Assembly (NCBI GenBank): GCA_010356995.1
Contig: ML996696.1
Location: 870,364 to 934,363, forward strand
Length of the DNA: 64,000 nt
Reading direction: 5' to 3'
Source of the DNA: Trichodelitschia bisporula
Lineage: Eukaryota; Ascomycota; Dothideomycetes; Phaeotrichales; Phaeotrichaceae
Every line of letters starts with the position of its first letter. The stretch's first letter is position 1. The position numbers and the translations under genes were made by a program. This document shows, in pieces, positions 9,951 to 22,542 of this stretch. Under the pieces are notes generated by a model that was not told where the DNA came from, searched no databases, and was given only the letters and a program-made list of their open reading frames with translations.

Positions 9951-11506
9951 CTACATCTGTCCCAAAACCACCACTCCTACAACACCACCCACAACCCCCC
10001 ACATCCACCCTCCCACCCTCATCCCGGCGGCACCGCCCGTAAATGCCTCCAGCGTCGCTCTCGCAGACGCAGGAGCATACGACGTGGTCCCGTCGACCAC
10101 CGCCCCGACCCCACCAGGCAACAAACTAACCACATGCCCCCCCACCGTCGCAACGCCCCCCGCACTCACCGTCGACCCTCCAACGACCCAGTAAGTGCTT
10201 CCCCCGGTGATGGTAGGGGCATACACCACCCCACCCACCGTCAACGCAGCGGCACTCGGCACAGTCAACGTTTTCGTAACCCCGTCCACAACCCCAACCA
10301 CCGCGCCCTGCGGACTCCAGCCTAAACTAACCACCTGCCCACCCACAGTAGTCGCCGCCGCACCCGGCGTCAGCGTCTGCCCACCCGGGAGTACCAAACC
10401 CCCGCCGCTGGCAGCAAGCGTAGCCACACCGGCCGCCAGGGTCAGCGGTGCGGGCGCGACGGGCGCGGGCGTAATCCCTGCAGCCACGGCAGCAGCGACC
10501 ACGGCGGCGAGGCCGGGCAAGCCAGCAGCGAGTGCCGGGGTCGGTATTACGGGCAGTACCGGTAGAAGCGGGTTGAGGAACCGGGCTACGGCGGCGGTGT
10601 CAGCCGGGCTGGGCGCGAGCTGCGCCTGCGCGCCGCCATAGCCTTGGACGTAAATCGGAGATCCGGTCGATGTGGCGACGACTAAGACGGAGGTTTTGAC
10701 CACCGGAGGAGCTGCTTCGGGCTGATTGCCCCTGTCGCCACCAGCTGGGACGCCTTGGAGGCCGTCGGGGAGGGAGGGGACGACGTTGGGAGAGTGGGGG
10801 GGGTTGATGGTGGGAACGGCGGTGAAAAGGGTGCAGGTTGTTAGGTTTGCGGCGGTGAAGAAGGCGGGGACGGAAGGGAGTGCGTCGAGGTAGCTCAGGA
10901 TCTTCGGGGGGAGGAGAACGGCGGAGGCCGTGGGCGTGAGGTAGGAGGTGCCGGTTGGGAGGGGGAGGACGAAGGACTCGTAGGCCGGGACGTGCGGGAG
11001 GGGGAGCGGACTGATGGTGCTAGGGCAGCTGGAGGAGGCGACGGGGGCGCCGCTTATACCCGTGGGATCGTAGGCGAGGTAGGTCGTGGGGTAGGTACTG
11101 CTTGATTAGCACGGCAATTGAAGGGGGAAAAGTGAACCCACAGCGAGACACCACTCCACGTCCACACCAACTCCGTCGTGGCATTGGCGTAGGCAGCTGT
11201 GCTCGTCGCATAGGCGCTGAGCGTCGAGTACCGCGTCACGGAAGAGCTGTTCCCGTACACCGTGACGATGGGCACAACGCTCAGCGTGCTCGTCACCTCT
11301 TGCACGTCGGCAGGGTAGCTGAGCAGCGAGGGCGCCGCGGCTTGCAGAACGCAGGCCGCGCAGGTGACGTTCACTGCCTTGACGGGGAATTTGGCGATAC
11401 GTGGGACGAGGCCGGCATTGTTGCTGTTGCCGGCTGCGGAAGCAGAGACGCCGTGTAGGCCCAAGAAGAAGGAAAGGCCGGCGAGGATGCCGTATGTGCG
11501 GACCAT
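9951..11506 (-). CDS. Secreted, probably GPI-anchored wall protein with TVGGxVVSL repeats
   Basis: Two exons, 11506-11142 and 11097-9951, give 503 aa. The start has a clear signal peptide (MVRTYGILAGLSFFLGLHG, then VSASAA). Next comes a cysteine-bearing, S/T/Y-rich domain with NxS/T sites, then an Ala/Pro/Val-rich stretch. The C-terminal third contains two repeats built on TPGAAATTVGGQVVSL and SAGGVATVGGHVVSL, each leading into a GAVVDG- or GVVDG-like end. The protein finishes in a small-residue/hydrophobic tail (GWMWGVVGGVVGVVVLGQM) typical of a GPI-attachment signal. Such TxGGxxVSL repeats are common in surface proteins of filamentous ascomycetes. No enzymatic motif is seen. The 44-nt intron has GTGGGT and GCAG ends and joins WSGVSL to TYPTTYLAYD in frame. 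Role in the wall or in adhesion is inference. Confidence 0.78.
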
Positions 11507-12891
11507 GCCGGTGACGCCCGTGGACGGGCAAGCGAATGTATGCTTCCGCGAAGCCGTGAAGAGACCGTGATACTTCCGTTCGCCGTAAAAGACCGTGGAT
11601 GCTACGGCATCAAAACGAGCGACGCGGTGGGGGAGAAAGCCAACGTGCAGCCAGGCAGCGCTGATCTATACTCCCAGCGGCGGTGATGTTATCGTCGCGC
11701 GTCTATGCCATCCGAACCTCTCTCGCAAGAGGAGAAATGAGCTGAAGAACCAAACACTCCTTCCGCCACCCCCAAAGTCCTCCTCACGCACCTGACTGGC
11801 GCATCGTTCCCACGGTCCAGATACTTTTCATCCACGCCATTCCAACCACGCCGACCCACAGGGATGGCCCGCGAACCACGCCCGCCGTCGCGCCCCTGCC
11901 AAGCCGCTGCTGCTTCCACACCCGTGTCCAACGTCGCGGTTCGCGGTCCTAATTCGCTGGGACGCGCATCTGGGGAAATCGCCCAGTGGGGAGCCAGCCG
12001 TGCAAATCGCGATGCATGAGATGCAATTTGCCGGCGTGACCGCGAGATGGCTGCGGCGGCGAACGCTTGAATGCCTTCGCCTTTAGTATCGCGACTTTAC
12101 CGTACCGTATCTTGTTCAAGCTCCCGTAGCGTGGCGCTTCTTCGTCGCTTCGTCGCCTTTCGCTTGCAACAATCGGCCCGTTGCTATCACTCTGGTTATT
12201 GTCATCGGGAAATCAGACTACCGTAGACGTTAACACGGACGCCGCGGGCGCAGAGTGGCGCGCACATCCCACGCCCGCTGCCGTGCCGTAGAAACTCACC
12301 GGTCCAGTGGCGCGAAACAAAGGGCGAAATGTGTGATTTCCGACATCACTATACGGATGTAGCTGTTGGGGAAGTACATAATTTCGGGATGTCAGAATGG
12401 CGAGCCGTTACTCGCTCAGCGCTTTCAGCTCGAGAAATGATGTATCAGAAGCTTCGGTGTGTCCGGAAGGTTCTCCGCATCGATGCTAAGACGGCGCCCC
12501 GATCTGACGGCTGGGCAGGGCTGTCCAGTAATGGACGCAAAGCTTGACAACGTGCAATGGCTACGGTGTGAAGTGAAAGGTTGATATTTAGAAGACAAAC
12601 AAGAGAAGAGAAAAGAAAGACGCTCCAGAATAAGTACGCGATGTGGGAAATGTTCTCCGATGCTCCTTCCCTCGATATGAGCCATATTGCTATGCTCCTT
12701 TTGAGTACGGTACCACGTCCCTTCCAAAAGTAACATGCTTATCTTGATGCCTGGTCGCCTTGGTGCGTCTACACCAGGTTGGAAAGCTGGCTGGGCTTGA
12801 TGTCACGGCGGGCATTCCAGATGCACTGAGCTCGTTACAAGCTTATGTCTTATTGGTATCACCAGATCTAGCCCAGAAGGGATTACCCATC
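11507..12891. other. Intergenic region upstream of the GPI-protein gene
   Basis: About 1.4 kb with no supported gene. It should hold the GPI-protein promoter and the OTU1 3' UTR. Short open frames on both strands (for example 11689-11931 minus and 12425-12736 minus) show no motif. Confidence 0.4.
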
Positions 12892-13968
12892 TCAGTTGCC
12901 AACCTCTCCGAAATCATAGTGCCCTGAAGTCTCAGCATGCTGCGAAGCGGACTTCTCGCCCTTGCCCGTCCACCCGCACTGATTACACTTGATGTCAAAG
13001 CCCGCGGTGTCGGTAAAGTAGTGCATCTCCTGCAAATTCTTGGTGAGCTCGCGCGCCCCCGCCACAACTACTTCGTCCAGCGGGTCAAACTGCGTGACAT
13101 CAAAGTCGGGCGATGCTGCCGCTCCGTTGGGAGCGAGCACAACCGTGTCGTAGTGGATGCCCGAGTAGACCAGGAAGCCGCGCATGTTGCCCTGGCCCTC
13201 GTTGAAGCGATCGATGCGCAAATCCTGCACGTTGATGCTGGATATCTCCAGGTTAAAGTGCTGCGCCAGAATGCCGATTTCGATCGCACCTCCCCAACTG
13301 TCCGGGTCCTGGATCCATCGGCAGTAGTCGTCCGGCTTCTGCTGCAACACAGCCTCGTTATAAAGCTCAGTGTCGGCCTGGATTCTCTGCGCGACGACAG
13401 ATCGCAGTTCCGTCATCCAGTCCAGGTCTCCGCCGATGCACTTCCCAATCGCGCGGAACAAACAGCTGTTGTCGTCGGGCATGACGCGCAGGACGAGACG
13501 ACCGCCCCGCCCAGCGAGCGGCACCTCTGGTGGGTCCATCTCCAACTTGTTCTGCTTGCGGGCTAGCTGGAGAGGCTTGGAGGTTGCGGCAGCCGGGCCT
13601 GAACCGGCTGGTTTCGACGCGACGGATTTGGAGGAGCTTGGAGGTGGAGTGCGGGCGGGAGACGGGTGCGAAATCGACGGTGCGCGCCCAGTGGGCGGGT
13701 GCGACAGCGGGTGATGCAGCTGTCCGGCGATATCACGCGCCGCGGCGATAAGCTGCTCGCCGTTGAGCTTGAGGCCAGTGTCGCTGAGAAGAGTGGCGGC
13801 GTCGAATGAGGTGAGGTCGAGAGGCTTTGGGGGAAACCCGCTTTTGAGGTCAAAGACGGGGAGTGAAGTGGCTTCCGCGATCTTCGCCGTCAGGTCACCG
13901 ACCGTGGCGGAGTCGTCGATGGTGACATTCACCACTGCGCCGGAAGGGCCTCTGACTCTGAAGCGCAT
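12892..13968 (-). CDS. OTU1: Ubiquitin thioesterase Otu1 (YOD1 family)
   Basis: An intronless gene of 358 aa. Order of domains: an N-terminal UBX-like ubiquitin fold (residues 1-80, MRFRVRGPSGAVVNVTID), a Pro/Ser-rich linker, the OTU protease domain (about 155-280), and a C2H2 zinc finger at the C-terminus (C328, C331, H344, H350). The catalytic cysteine is in PDDNSCLFRAIG (C169), with the aspartate just before it; the histidine is in YSGIHYDTVVL (H272). The enzyme removes ubiquitin chains from clients of Cdc48/p97, which it contacts through the N-terminal domain, and it acts in ER-associated degradation. Length and layout match yeast Otu1 and human YOD1, with a longer linker. The gene is divergent from the RSC1-type gene, starts separated by about 1 kb. 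Confidence 0.95.
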   Translation of the reverse strand: MRFRVRGPSGAVVNVTIDDSATVGDLTAKIAEATSLPVFDLKSGFPPKPLDLTSFDAATLLSDTGLKLNGEQLIAAARDIAGQLHHPLSHPPTGRAPSISHPSPARTPPPSSSKSVASKPAGSGPAAATSKPLQLARKQNKLEMDPPEVPLAGRGGRLVLRVMPDDNSCLFRAIGKCIGGDLDWMTELRSVVAQRIQADTELYNEAVLQQKPDDYCRWIQDPDSWGGAIEIGILAQHFNLEISSINVQDLRIDRFNEGQGNMRGFLVYSGIHYDTVVLAPNGAAASPDFDVTQFDPLDEVVVAGARELTKNLQEMHYFTDTAGFDIKCNQCGWTGKGEKSASQHAETSGHYDFGEVGN

Positions 13969-14963
13969 CTTGTCTGTTGTTTGCGACTGTGACTGGAGAG
14001 CTTAGTGATCGTGTACCGTGGTTGAGCTACCAGTGAGATGTGGTGTGAGCTACAGTTCTGAAGCTTGACGATTCGCCGAAACCGGCCGACTTGAGCGTAC
14101 AGTGATGAGTTGCTTCCGGCGCGAGGTTCCACGTCCGCTCAAGATGGATAAGATGCGGATGTTTGTGGATTCTTCGCTTTCAAAGAGAGGTCATCCGGTC
14201 GAGACAGATGACGCTAGGAGGCGGTGTTGACATTGCCCCACCTGCAACCGATCGCCGCTTGGTGGTGGGGGGTGAACTGCTGGCCATGGATGGCCTGCCG
14301 CTCGCCACTTGCAAGGTGGCGTAGATCTAATGAAAAGGTATAAGGGGAGAAATACTTCTCTGTTGTTTGCAAGGCACCTAAATACACGATTGAATGTGTG
14401 CTGTAAACGGTAGAAGAGGCCAACGATGCGTGTGTTTGTCTGGCGAGTGTGTTACGCGTAGTGTTGCAAGACATTCACAGTCCAAGACGGACCATCAATA
14501 GGGAGGCACCCTCCCTAAGTTTTGAGTCTCCCAAAAGCTCCTTGGCCAACGGACGGGCCACATGGCGATCATGTCCCAGCCATGCTCGGTACGGATAAAC
14601 CAGATTATCCGGCTTCGCGATGGGACGCGACGCTGCCTTCGACGGCAGGACGAGGATTCACTGTTGAACCTTCGTTACCTGCCATCGTCCAAGAGAGCGC
14701 ATTAGATGTTTCCCCCCCATTTCTGAATCATCCTCAGGGTGGTATCAAGGGGTTCTTTTGCGCGCCTGTCCGGCGACCTCCCCAATCAACCACGCATCAC
14801 GAAACCTACAACTTTCGCGCGCGCACGCATCAACACGCGCAGAAGAAAGCTGCAAGCTGTTCGACCACTCATCAACCTTACCCCCCCCCCACTTATTCGC
14901 GCAAGCTTGAGTGACCGTTCTACCTCCTACCTTTGGCGCAACGTCGCTTAGGCTCCCCCAATC
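13969..14963. promoter_or_regulatory. Divergent promoter region OTU1 / RSC1-type gene
   Basis: The starts of two divergent genes are 995 bp apart. A C-rich tract (14878-14890) lies shortly before the RSC1-type ATG. No gene is supported inside. The small plus-strand frame 14522-14914 has no motif. Confidence 0.5.
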
Positions 14964-17820
14964 ATGGCGGATCCAGCGGAGAGCACATCGCCGGTGCCCA
15001 CCACGGAAACGCCGGCGCGCGACGACGCAAGCAAGAAGTCGGTAGTGACGGACGAAGAATGGCGTGCGATGCAAGACATCCTCAACGCGATCTACGCCTA
15101 CCGTACCGAAGAAGGGGATGACCCATCGAAGCTATTCCATCGAAAAGTCAACCGGCGTCTTCTGCCGGACTACTACACCGTCATCAAGGAGCCTATGGCG
15201 ATGAGTACCGTCAAGGCCAAGATTGCGAACCGCGAATACAAGAAGTTTTCCGAGTTTGTGCGCGACTTCGCACTCATCTCGCACAATGCGCAGGTGTACA
15301 ACCTTCCGGAGTCGCAGGCTTACCTGGATGCCCTCACCATCAAAGACCTGCTCGAGAAGGAACTGAAGAAACTCGTCGAGAGCAAGTTGATCACGGAAGA
15401 AGTCGCGAAGCTGCCGTTCCTCGGCGAGATTCCCCCTCAAGATGATGCTCCCGAAGAAGCTGAGGAAGAGGAGGAAGAGGAGGAGGATGACGAAGATGAC
15501 GAAGAACCGGATGACTCGGACGATGAAGGGGCGCGCAAGAAGCGCAAGCGTGCCTCTCGAGTTGGAGTTGCGAAGGGCGAAGCGGTGAAAACTGAGTCGA
15601 AGAAGGCTCCTGAGGATCCAGACACCCGCAAGAAGCGCGGCCGTCCGCCTCGTGTCGATACCCCGATGGAGGCACGTATCAAAGCGGTCATGAAGGGCTT
15701 ACGCAAGTATAAGACGGATGATGGCCAGCTCCTCATTACGGACTTTGAGCGCCTCCCAGAGAAGGCGGCCATGCCCGAGTACTTTGCCGAAATCAAGAAT
15801 CCGATTGCCCTGGACGTGATCAAGAAGAAGCTCAAGCGCAAGAAGTACACTAGTCTGGATCAGTTCATGAAGGATCTTGAACTCATGTTCGATAATGCGA
15901 AGGCGTACAATACCGATGAGAGCCAGATCTACAAGGATGCCGTTTTCCTCCAGGTGCGTTTGGATGTTCTGTCGGCCACGTGTCGTCGGGGGTTGTTTCC
16001 TAACATTTTGTAGAAAGAAGCGCGGGCCATGGCAGATGCGGAGAAGAAGAAACCAGATACCGAGTACGTCATGGAGGACGGTCGCTTGCCCATGCCCGAC
16101 GGGATCCATTACAACGGCGAGCTCTGGAAAGTTGGTTAGTATTCCGATGCTGTGTAGTACGGTGATGGTCAAGAAATTAACGCGCGTCTAGGCGACTGGG
16201 TGCACCTTCAGAACGCCAACGACCTCACCAAGCCTATCGTCGCTCAGATCTACCGCACCTGGCAAGACCAGCAAGGTCACAAGTGGATCAACGCCTGCTG
16301 GTACTATCGTCCTGAGCAGACTGTTCATCGCTTCGACCGTCACTTTTACGAAAATGAAGTAGTCAAGACGGGTCAATACCGCGACCATCCTGTCGATGAG
16401 ATCGTGGACCGTTGCTTTGTTATGTTCTTCACCCGCTTCAACAAAGGCCGTCCTCGCAACTTTCCGACCGACAAGGAGATCTATGTTTGCGAATCTCGTT
16501 ACAACGAAGAGAAGCACAAGCTTAATAAGATTAAGACCTGGGCCAGCTGTTTGCCAGACGAGGTCCGCGACAAAGACTACGAGATGGATCTGTTCGAGGT
16601 GCCCAAGAAGATGAAGAAGGTTCCAAGCCCGATCAAGTTTCTGTTCAAGGAAGGCGAGCAGAAGGAGACCGATGATCTGCCGAAGCCGGTGTGGGGTGCT
16701 CCCAACGCGCCTCCACGCGTTGGTGCCGTTCATTGTCGCCCACGCGACGAGAAGGTCTGTGCTCCCCCGCGTCCCCCCGTTCCAAGCATTTATGTTTCCC
16801 ATTTTGTGTTGCCCATTCCTAACAATCACGTAGGAGTCACCTCCCCCTGAACCAACTCCTACACCTCCTCCACCTCCTCCAGTACCTGCACCACGCCCCA
16901 TCTCCAGCGCCCCCCCAATTGCGGTGCAACCGGTCCATCAACAACTTCAAGCTGCGTCGCCAGCTCCTATCCACCCCGCCCCCACTCCAGGCTTCACACC
17001 GGCGCACGCCTCTCACTACCACGGGCACTCTGCGTCCCCGGCGCCACTGCAGCCAATGCCTCCCACACCCTTCACTCCGCACCAGCAACCCTTCGCCCCT
17101 CAGCCCATCGCTCCAACGCCGATGGCGCACATCCAGCCCACTCCAGCTCCGGGCTACGGTCCTACCTCGACGCCGATGACAGGCATACCGATGCGCCAGG
17201 CGCACAAGGCTCCGACGCCGGTCGAAGTCTACCATCTTCCGGATCAGGCCAACGCGTCCATCCCGCCGGAAATTCGCCAGCAATTCCAGACAGACGACCA
17301 GGGCCGTGTGCTCTTCTTTACTGCTCCCCCGCGCCCGCCGCCCCAGATGGTGACGATTCGTGGGACGCGCCTCGCCCACACGCCGAAGTACCTCGCTTGG
17401 CGTGCGGAGAAGGAGATTGAGGCCAGGAAGGCCGGTGAAAAGCGCAAGGCGGAAGAGGAGGAGCAGCGGGTGCAGCCGCCGCCGGCGAAGAAGGCGCGTT
17501 TTGAGGAGGAACCACAGCCGGAGCAGCCCCAACCAGAGCCACAGACGAAGGAAGAACTTGAACAGTTGGCTCGCAAGCACTTTGCCAAGCTGTACGTTGA
17601 GGGGATCGAAAACTTGTACAAGGCGGAGTATGGTCTCGGTGATGATGACAAGCAGTACCTCCGCGCGATGCTTGCGGATGTCGACAACTTGATTGAGCGT
17701 CAGAAGAAGTGGAAGGCCAAAGAGGAAGCCTATGAGGCGACGAACAAGAAGTACGAAGAGAATGCGGCGAAGCGTATTGCGGCGACTAAGAAGGCGCGGG
17801 CGGCTGCCGCTGAGGAGTAG
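14964..17820 (+). CDS. RSC complex subunit Rsc1/Rsc2-type (two bromodomains and BAH)
   Basis: Four exons: 14964-15953, 16014-16134, 16192-16754 and 16834-17820, giving 886 aa. Bromodomain 1 covers about residues 25-130 (DYYTVIKEPMAMSTVKAKI, SHNAQVYN). A highly acidic E/D run is followed by basic KKRKR. Bromodomain 2 spans about 232-335 (EYFAEIKNPIALDVIKKKL, DNAKAYN), with acetyl-lysine-binding asparagines in both. A BAH domain follows (ELWKVGDWVHLQNAND, INACWYYRPEQT, HPVDEIVDRCFVMF). The rest is Pro/Gln-rich, with a charged coiled-coil end. This layout is that of Rsc1/Rsc2 of the RSC chromatin remodeller, which slides and evicts nucleosomes near promoters. Filamentous fungi usually have one such gene. 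All introns are 57-79 nt with good GT-AG ends. Polybromo is the animal counterpart. Confidence 0.92.
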
Positions 17821-20800
17821 CGGTTGTTATCATGTCGGTTAGCCGGACTCTTGTCATACTGGTAGTTTGTGGTGCTTGTTTAAGCTGGGTTGAGGGTTGT
17901 GGGTCGGCTTTCAAACTCGGCGGTAATGGGCTCACAACGGCACTGGTTATCAGCATGGGAGGATGGTTGTACTACTACTCTGAGCAGGCGTTTACGGTGT
18001 TCTCGGTGGGACGCTACTGGTGTGTACTAGGCGCTCGGTCAGAGGGTATCTGATAACCAATGGATGCAACTTTCATAAATGTTCCGGTGCGTTGTGCTTG
18101 ACGTGCTCTGCCCCTTTCCTTCGTCTACTAACGTGAAGCACTGCCCACTCGGGTTACCAGTCGGTCCGGGGAGTCCAGAATCTACAGTTTGATACCATGA
18201 CAATGCGCAAATTCCAAATCTCCCCTCATCCACCATTTCCATGTCATGAATCCAAATCTCCTAACCCACACAATTATAACCATATATTCAACATTTACCA
18301 ACCACGATTTAACATCACCACGCTGACACGCCAAGGCCCATAAGGCAGACTATCCCATACGAGGACGCACACGCAATGGGCATACCATGATATCCACCGC
18401 ATCAGAAATACGAGCCACCAACCTCCATCCCATCATAATTGGCCCCAAACACGAGCCCGCCCAAGAACTTCCCCACTTATCAGCAACCTCAGCCCCACCA
18501 TAGGGCAAAAGGACAGCGTCGATCCCTCCTCCAAATATCTAGCTGAACAACCTCATCGTCCCTTAGATTCGCGAACAAGGCTATGCCAAAGCCTACCAGC
18601 AGTATGACGTTCGCGCCGCCATTCCAAATGCACCCGATACGAAACGGTATCGGCACAAGCATATCTGCCCCACTCCACCCACGACACCGAATCCAGTCAC
18701 CACCATACGGCTGCTTATGCTCAGGTCTGGACTGCTGAACTCACCGCCCGTCCCCACTCTTTCCTGCTGCAAGCGCCACACCCGCGCCCACCACCCCAGA
18801 GCAGAGCCGTAGGGCTAGCGCCGTGCGACTTGGGCATAGCCGGGCAGGCTTAACGCGTGTTAACCCGTTACACTCGGCCCGAGTCCTCCATGCCCGGCCC
18901 GATCATGTTACCGACGCAGGTACCGCACGCCGTTCTCCTTCCATTTCCACACATCTTGCGCCCGCGACCGCGCCGCCGCCGCTGCTGAAGGATTCGTACC
19001 TTGCGCCGAGACCGGAACCAGCATAGAGGGAAAGCAGCTATGCTGCACCGCTATGCGGGCGCATTATACCACGCGCGACGGGCCCTTAGCGATGCTGACT
19101 GTGCCTGGGCGGGGGGTTTAGGCCGGAGCATGGAAACGGACGGTAGGGGACTGTGCGACGGTGGGGGCGTGGCTTCGACTGGTGCTTCTATGAGGGGGAG
19201 CGGATGCTTGGGTCTTTGTCAGATATGCAGGGTGGGGCGCGGGGCAGGGATCGAGGGGGTGATTGGTGTGCTCGCAAGGGGGCTATGGACCGGTAGTGGA
19301 CGTTTGATGGCGAAAGGCGCGGCGCCGTGGGCTTGAGGATCTAGAGGTCCGTTTCATTTGGGATACGGACGGAGAGATAGGCTCCGGATACTAGTGACAT
19401 TTGCATTGTACTGCGGTGTGCAAGCGAGCCTTGTAGTTCTACCACAGTGCTGTGAGCTGATATATGGTTAGCGCAAGTTGCTGGGGCACACGCCCGCCCG
19501 AAGCGGTTAGCCAACCGAGACGGACGATGGTTATCGGCGATGCGATGCGTGCGGTTCGGACCCGGGGCCGCGGCCGAGCTGCGGAGGGGCGCCGCGCCTT
19601 GTGCGCTTCGGCGCTGGGACTCGGCGGCTAGGGAGGGATTTGCGCGGTGGTGTAGGCTCGGGGACGGGAAGACGAGGTTCCGAGTATGGCGGGTAATTAG
19701 CTGGGGACGGGAGTGCGGCATCGTGGATTCATCCCCTGCTTCTGGACTTCATTCGCCTGCTGTTGTCGGAAGAGCTCCGGCGTGCTTTCATGCTGAGGGC
19801 ACGAAGGGAGAGCTGTCACGGGCAATCACTTTCAACCTGCCCCATTTTATCTACGGTGCTGGTCTATCCAATCATCGAGTGGGCAGCCCCATGTGCGCGC
19901 CACGCATGTGCAGGGTTTCGTGCACTCGTGTCGCCAATCTCGCCATGGAGAGGAACAAGAAGACTCCAAGAGTCAACTACGTAAGCACAGAGTGACTTAG
20001 ATAATAAGCAGTGCGGGGTGTTAAAAGGGGTGCCTCGAAAAGCTTCACGGTGAACATGTCAGGCCTTGTCAGTTCAGAAAAGATATGATCTTCGTCAATT
20101 GCTGCGCGGAATGTGGGAAGTGGGAGGCACGTCGAGTCGTTGCAGGCCTGAAGAAAGCAAGAAAGCACAAGACGCATGTCTGTTTGGCTGATCGATTAGC
20201 GATCGTTGATGAGTTAACAGTTGGCGAGGGCAACCATTGCCGAGGCAGAGGAGGTGCATTCCTACTGCATCTTGTCATGATGAGGACGAAGGTGCAAGAC
20301 AGGATTGAGCGGTGGACGAACTTGCTCGGGGCATGGTGCATATTTGCAGGCGATTGCGAGCACGGCGAGATGCCTCTTGAGAATCCTGGTCACACCGATC
20401 GACGTCCAAGTGTGCAGCAGAAAGAGTGCAGATGCGGTAGACACAGCAGTCATACGCCCCTTTGAACCTCTTGGACAGGCTCTTGTCTCCAGCATACCAT
20501 ATCCTAATCCGCCTTGAGGATAGTTTATCCCCTCCAACTCCCCAGCCCAGCTCATCACCAAGCACTTGAGCAGCAAGGAATCTCAAGCCACATTGAACCC
20601 CTCCTCATCGCCAAATCGCCAAATCGGTGTCCATCAACGGGAAAAGCGGTATCCTTGGACCTCCAATCGCCGCCGTCGGTCGTTGCGTGGCAACGGAAAT
20701 AGTTCGCACTTTTCACATTTTACTTTCCCATCATAGAATTTTTCATGGTCTCCCTCTCTCCCCTAGCCTGGAGCGCCTTGTGGCCGCATCCTTGCGTGGC

Positions 20801-22542
20801 TGGGGGAACGTCGCTCGGGTTCTTTGACCGACCGAGTGCCGGTTGCTTATCCAACCTAGCGGCTTGAATTCATTTGCTGCGCGACGTCCGTCTAATCCTC
20901 ATTCTCGTACTCCCATGCCAGTCTTGACCTTGTGCTGTCTGCCAACGGCCTAGTTATATGTCCACTCACCGTGCGCATGGGGAATTCACTCCGATTACCG
21001 ATTACCTACCGGCTCGGCTACCTAGCCGTCAAGCCTCACTACTCGTCCAGTTCGCGTCATGGGTCAAAGCTCGCATCCACAACACCTACCCCCCCCTCCA
21101 TCAACCCTAGTCCACGCTTCATCGTCGTGGTCATCTCAATCTGTGGGTCGAGCTGCATGGCAAGCTGCGTGCCGCACACCCACACGCACGCACATACCAT
21201 AGAGCCTGTAGAGACGACGACTTGCCACCCTCCGTGCATGCTGACTCCGTACAAGCTTGCCAGGCCAGCATATTCGGTTTCCCGCTTTCCATGCTCGACT
21301 TGCTCGGACTCTAGACGAATCCGTGAGCCGATGGCAGGTGCAAACGCCGAGAAGGTTGGCTCCTCAGCTAGGTTGGCGGAGGGAGCTAAAGTTGCGCGGA
21401 GTTTAGGTGTGTGGAAGAGGATATTGTTCGGCAAGGCGTCTACGGTATGGCCCCATCATCGCAATATCGATGCGACTGTTGTGCTTCGATGAACGCATGG
21501 AAGCGCTAGCGAGCTACACGCCGTGCTATCGGTCTTCTAAGATCAAAAAATGCTTCTGCCTTCTGCGGAGGGAGGGGGAGCGCCGGTGGAGCAAAAGTGG
21601 TCCCGTCCCGACTGGAGGAGCCAATGCGAATGCTTCTTGCTAGCCTTTGAAACTGGAGCAAAGAGTCGGGAGTTGTCAACGAGGCGGAAAAGCGCGCGCG
21701 CGCCGTGAGCAAGAAAAAAAATAAGTCGCTCATGGGGAGCCAAGATCGCTCTGCCATTCTGACTGTTCTAGAGGAGATTTGAGATTGCAAAGCTACGAGA
21801 AGCGAAAGAAGCTGAGGTACGGAGTTACGAGGTGCATCCGTGGCCTTGCACACGCACTCCAAGCTCCCAAGCAAGCACCTTCCAACCACCCCCCTACCTC
21901 CCCCCCTGCCAGATGCTGCACCTCCTCCCTATGGCCTTACGAATGATGAGGGCACAGATGACTACGTATTATTCCGGTCATAGCCCTTGTTCATCTGGTC
22001 CTATGCTCTAGATATAAGGTAATGCTTCCCCACTCTCCAGCCTTCCTTCCCTTCCTTTCTGGTAGCCTACGCTCTTGCCGAACCATCGCACGACCATCCA
22101 TCCCACAGCCTCTCAACTCTCCAATCCCTCTCCCCCCCAACCTGCGGGTTTCTGACTTCGACTCCCTTCTACAACGAGCCAGTAGTCTCCCTCTTCTTAT
22201 CAGTCCAATCGTCTCAATCATCCTCAATTCTCAGCCCACCGATATCCGATCATCCCACCATCAAGTCGCCTTGCTTGCCTCAGGATAGCCTTCCCCACCA
22301 GCTTTCCTAGTCCCCTGGAGTTTAGCAGCGACACGTACGAATTTCACATGGGGGTTGGCCGTTCTCGGAAGTGACGTTACCGTTAGGAGCTGGCCCGCAT
22401 CTCGCTAGTATCGTAGCCGCTCTTGCCTCTTGAATATAAGATCGAAGGGACCTCCAAAACAGGGAACGTTCTACGCCTAGCCGGATTCGTCTTGGAGTAC
22501 CTCTGTTCTTCTGTTGTTCTAGATCTACTCTCCTTTTCCAAC
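17821..22542. other. Long gene-poor region upstream of the Zn2Cys6 regulator
   Basis: About 4.7 kb with no gene I can support, the longest such stretch here. The largest open frames (19540-19995 plus; 20085-20465 plus; 20932-21492 plus; 21057-21434 minus) show no family motif or good splice structure. The last about 500 nt before 22543 are pyrimidine-rich on the plus strand, as in long fungal leaders. A short upstream ORF (22348-22374, eight codons) lies in this leader. A (GC)n tract lies near 21688-21702. Confidence 0.45.
22348..22374 (+). other. Possible upstream ORF in the leader of the Zn2Cys6 gene
   Basis: ATG at 22348, eight codons, then TGA, 168 nt before the main ATG. The transcript start is unknown, so it is uncertain whether this ORF is in the mRNA. 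Confidence 0.3.

Noticed and set aside
19540-19995. Plus-strand open frame of 151 codons in the 4.7-kb gap
   Set aside because: No recognisable motif and random-looking composition; not enough to call a gene.
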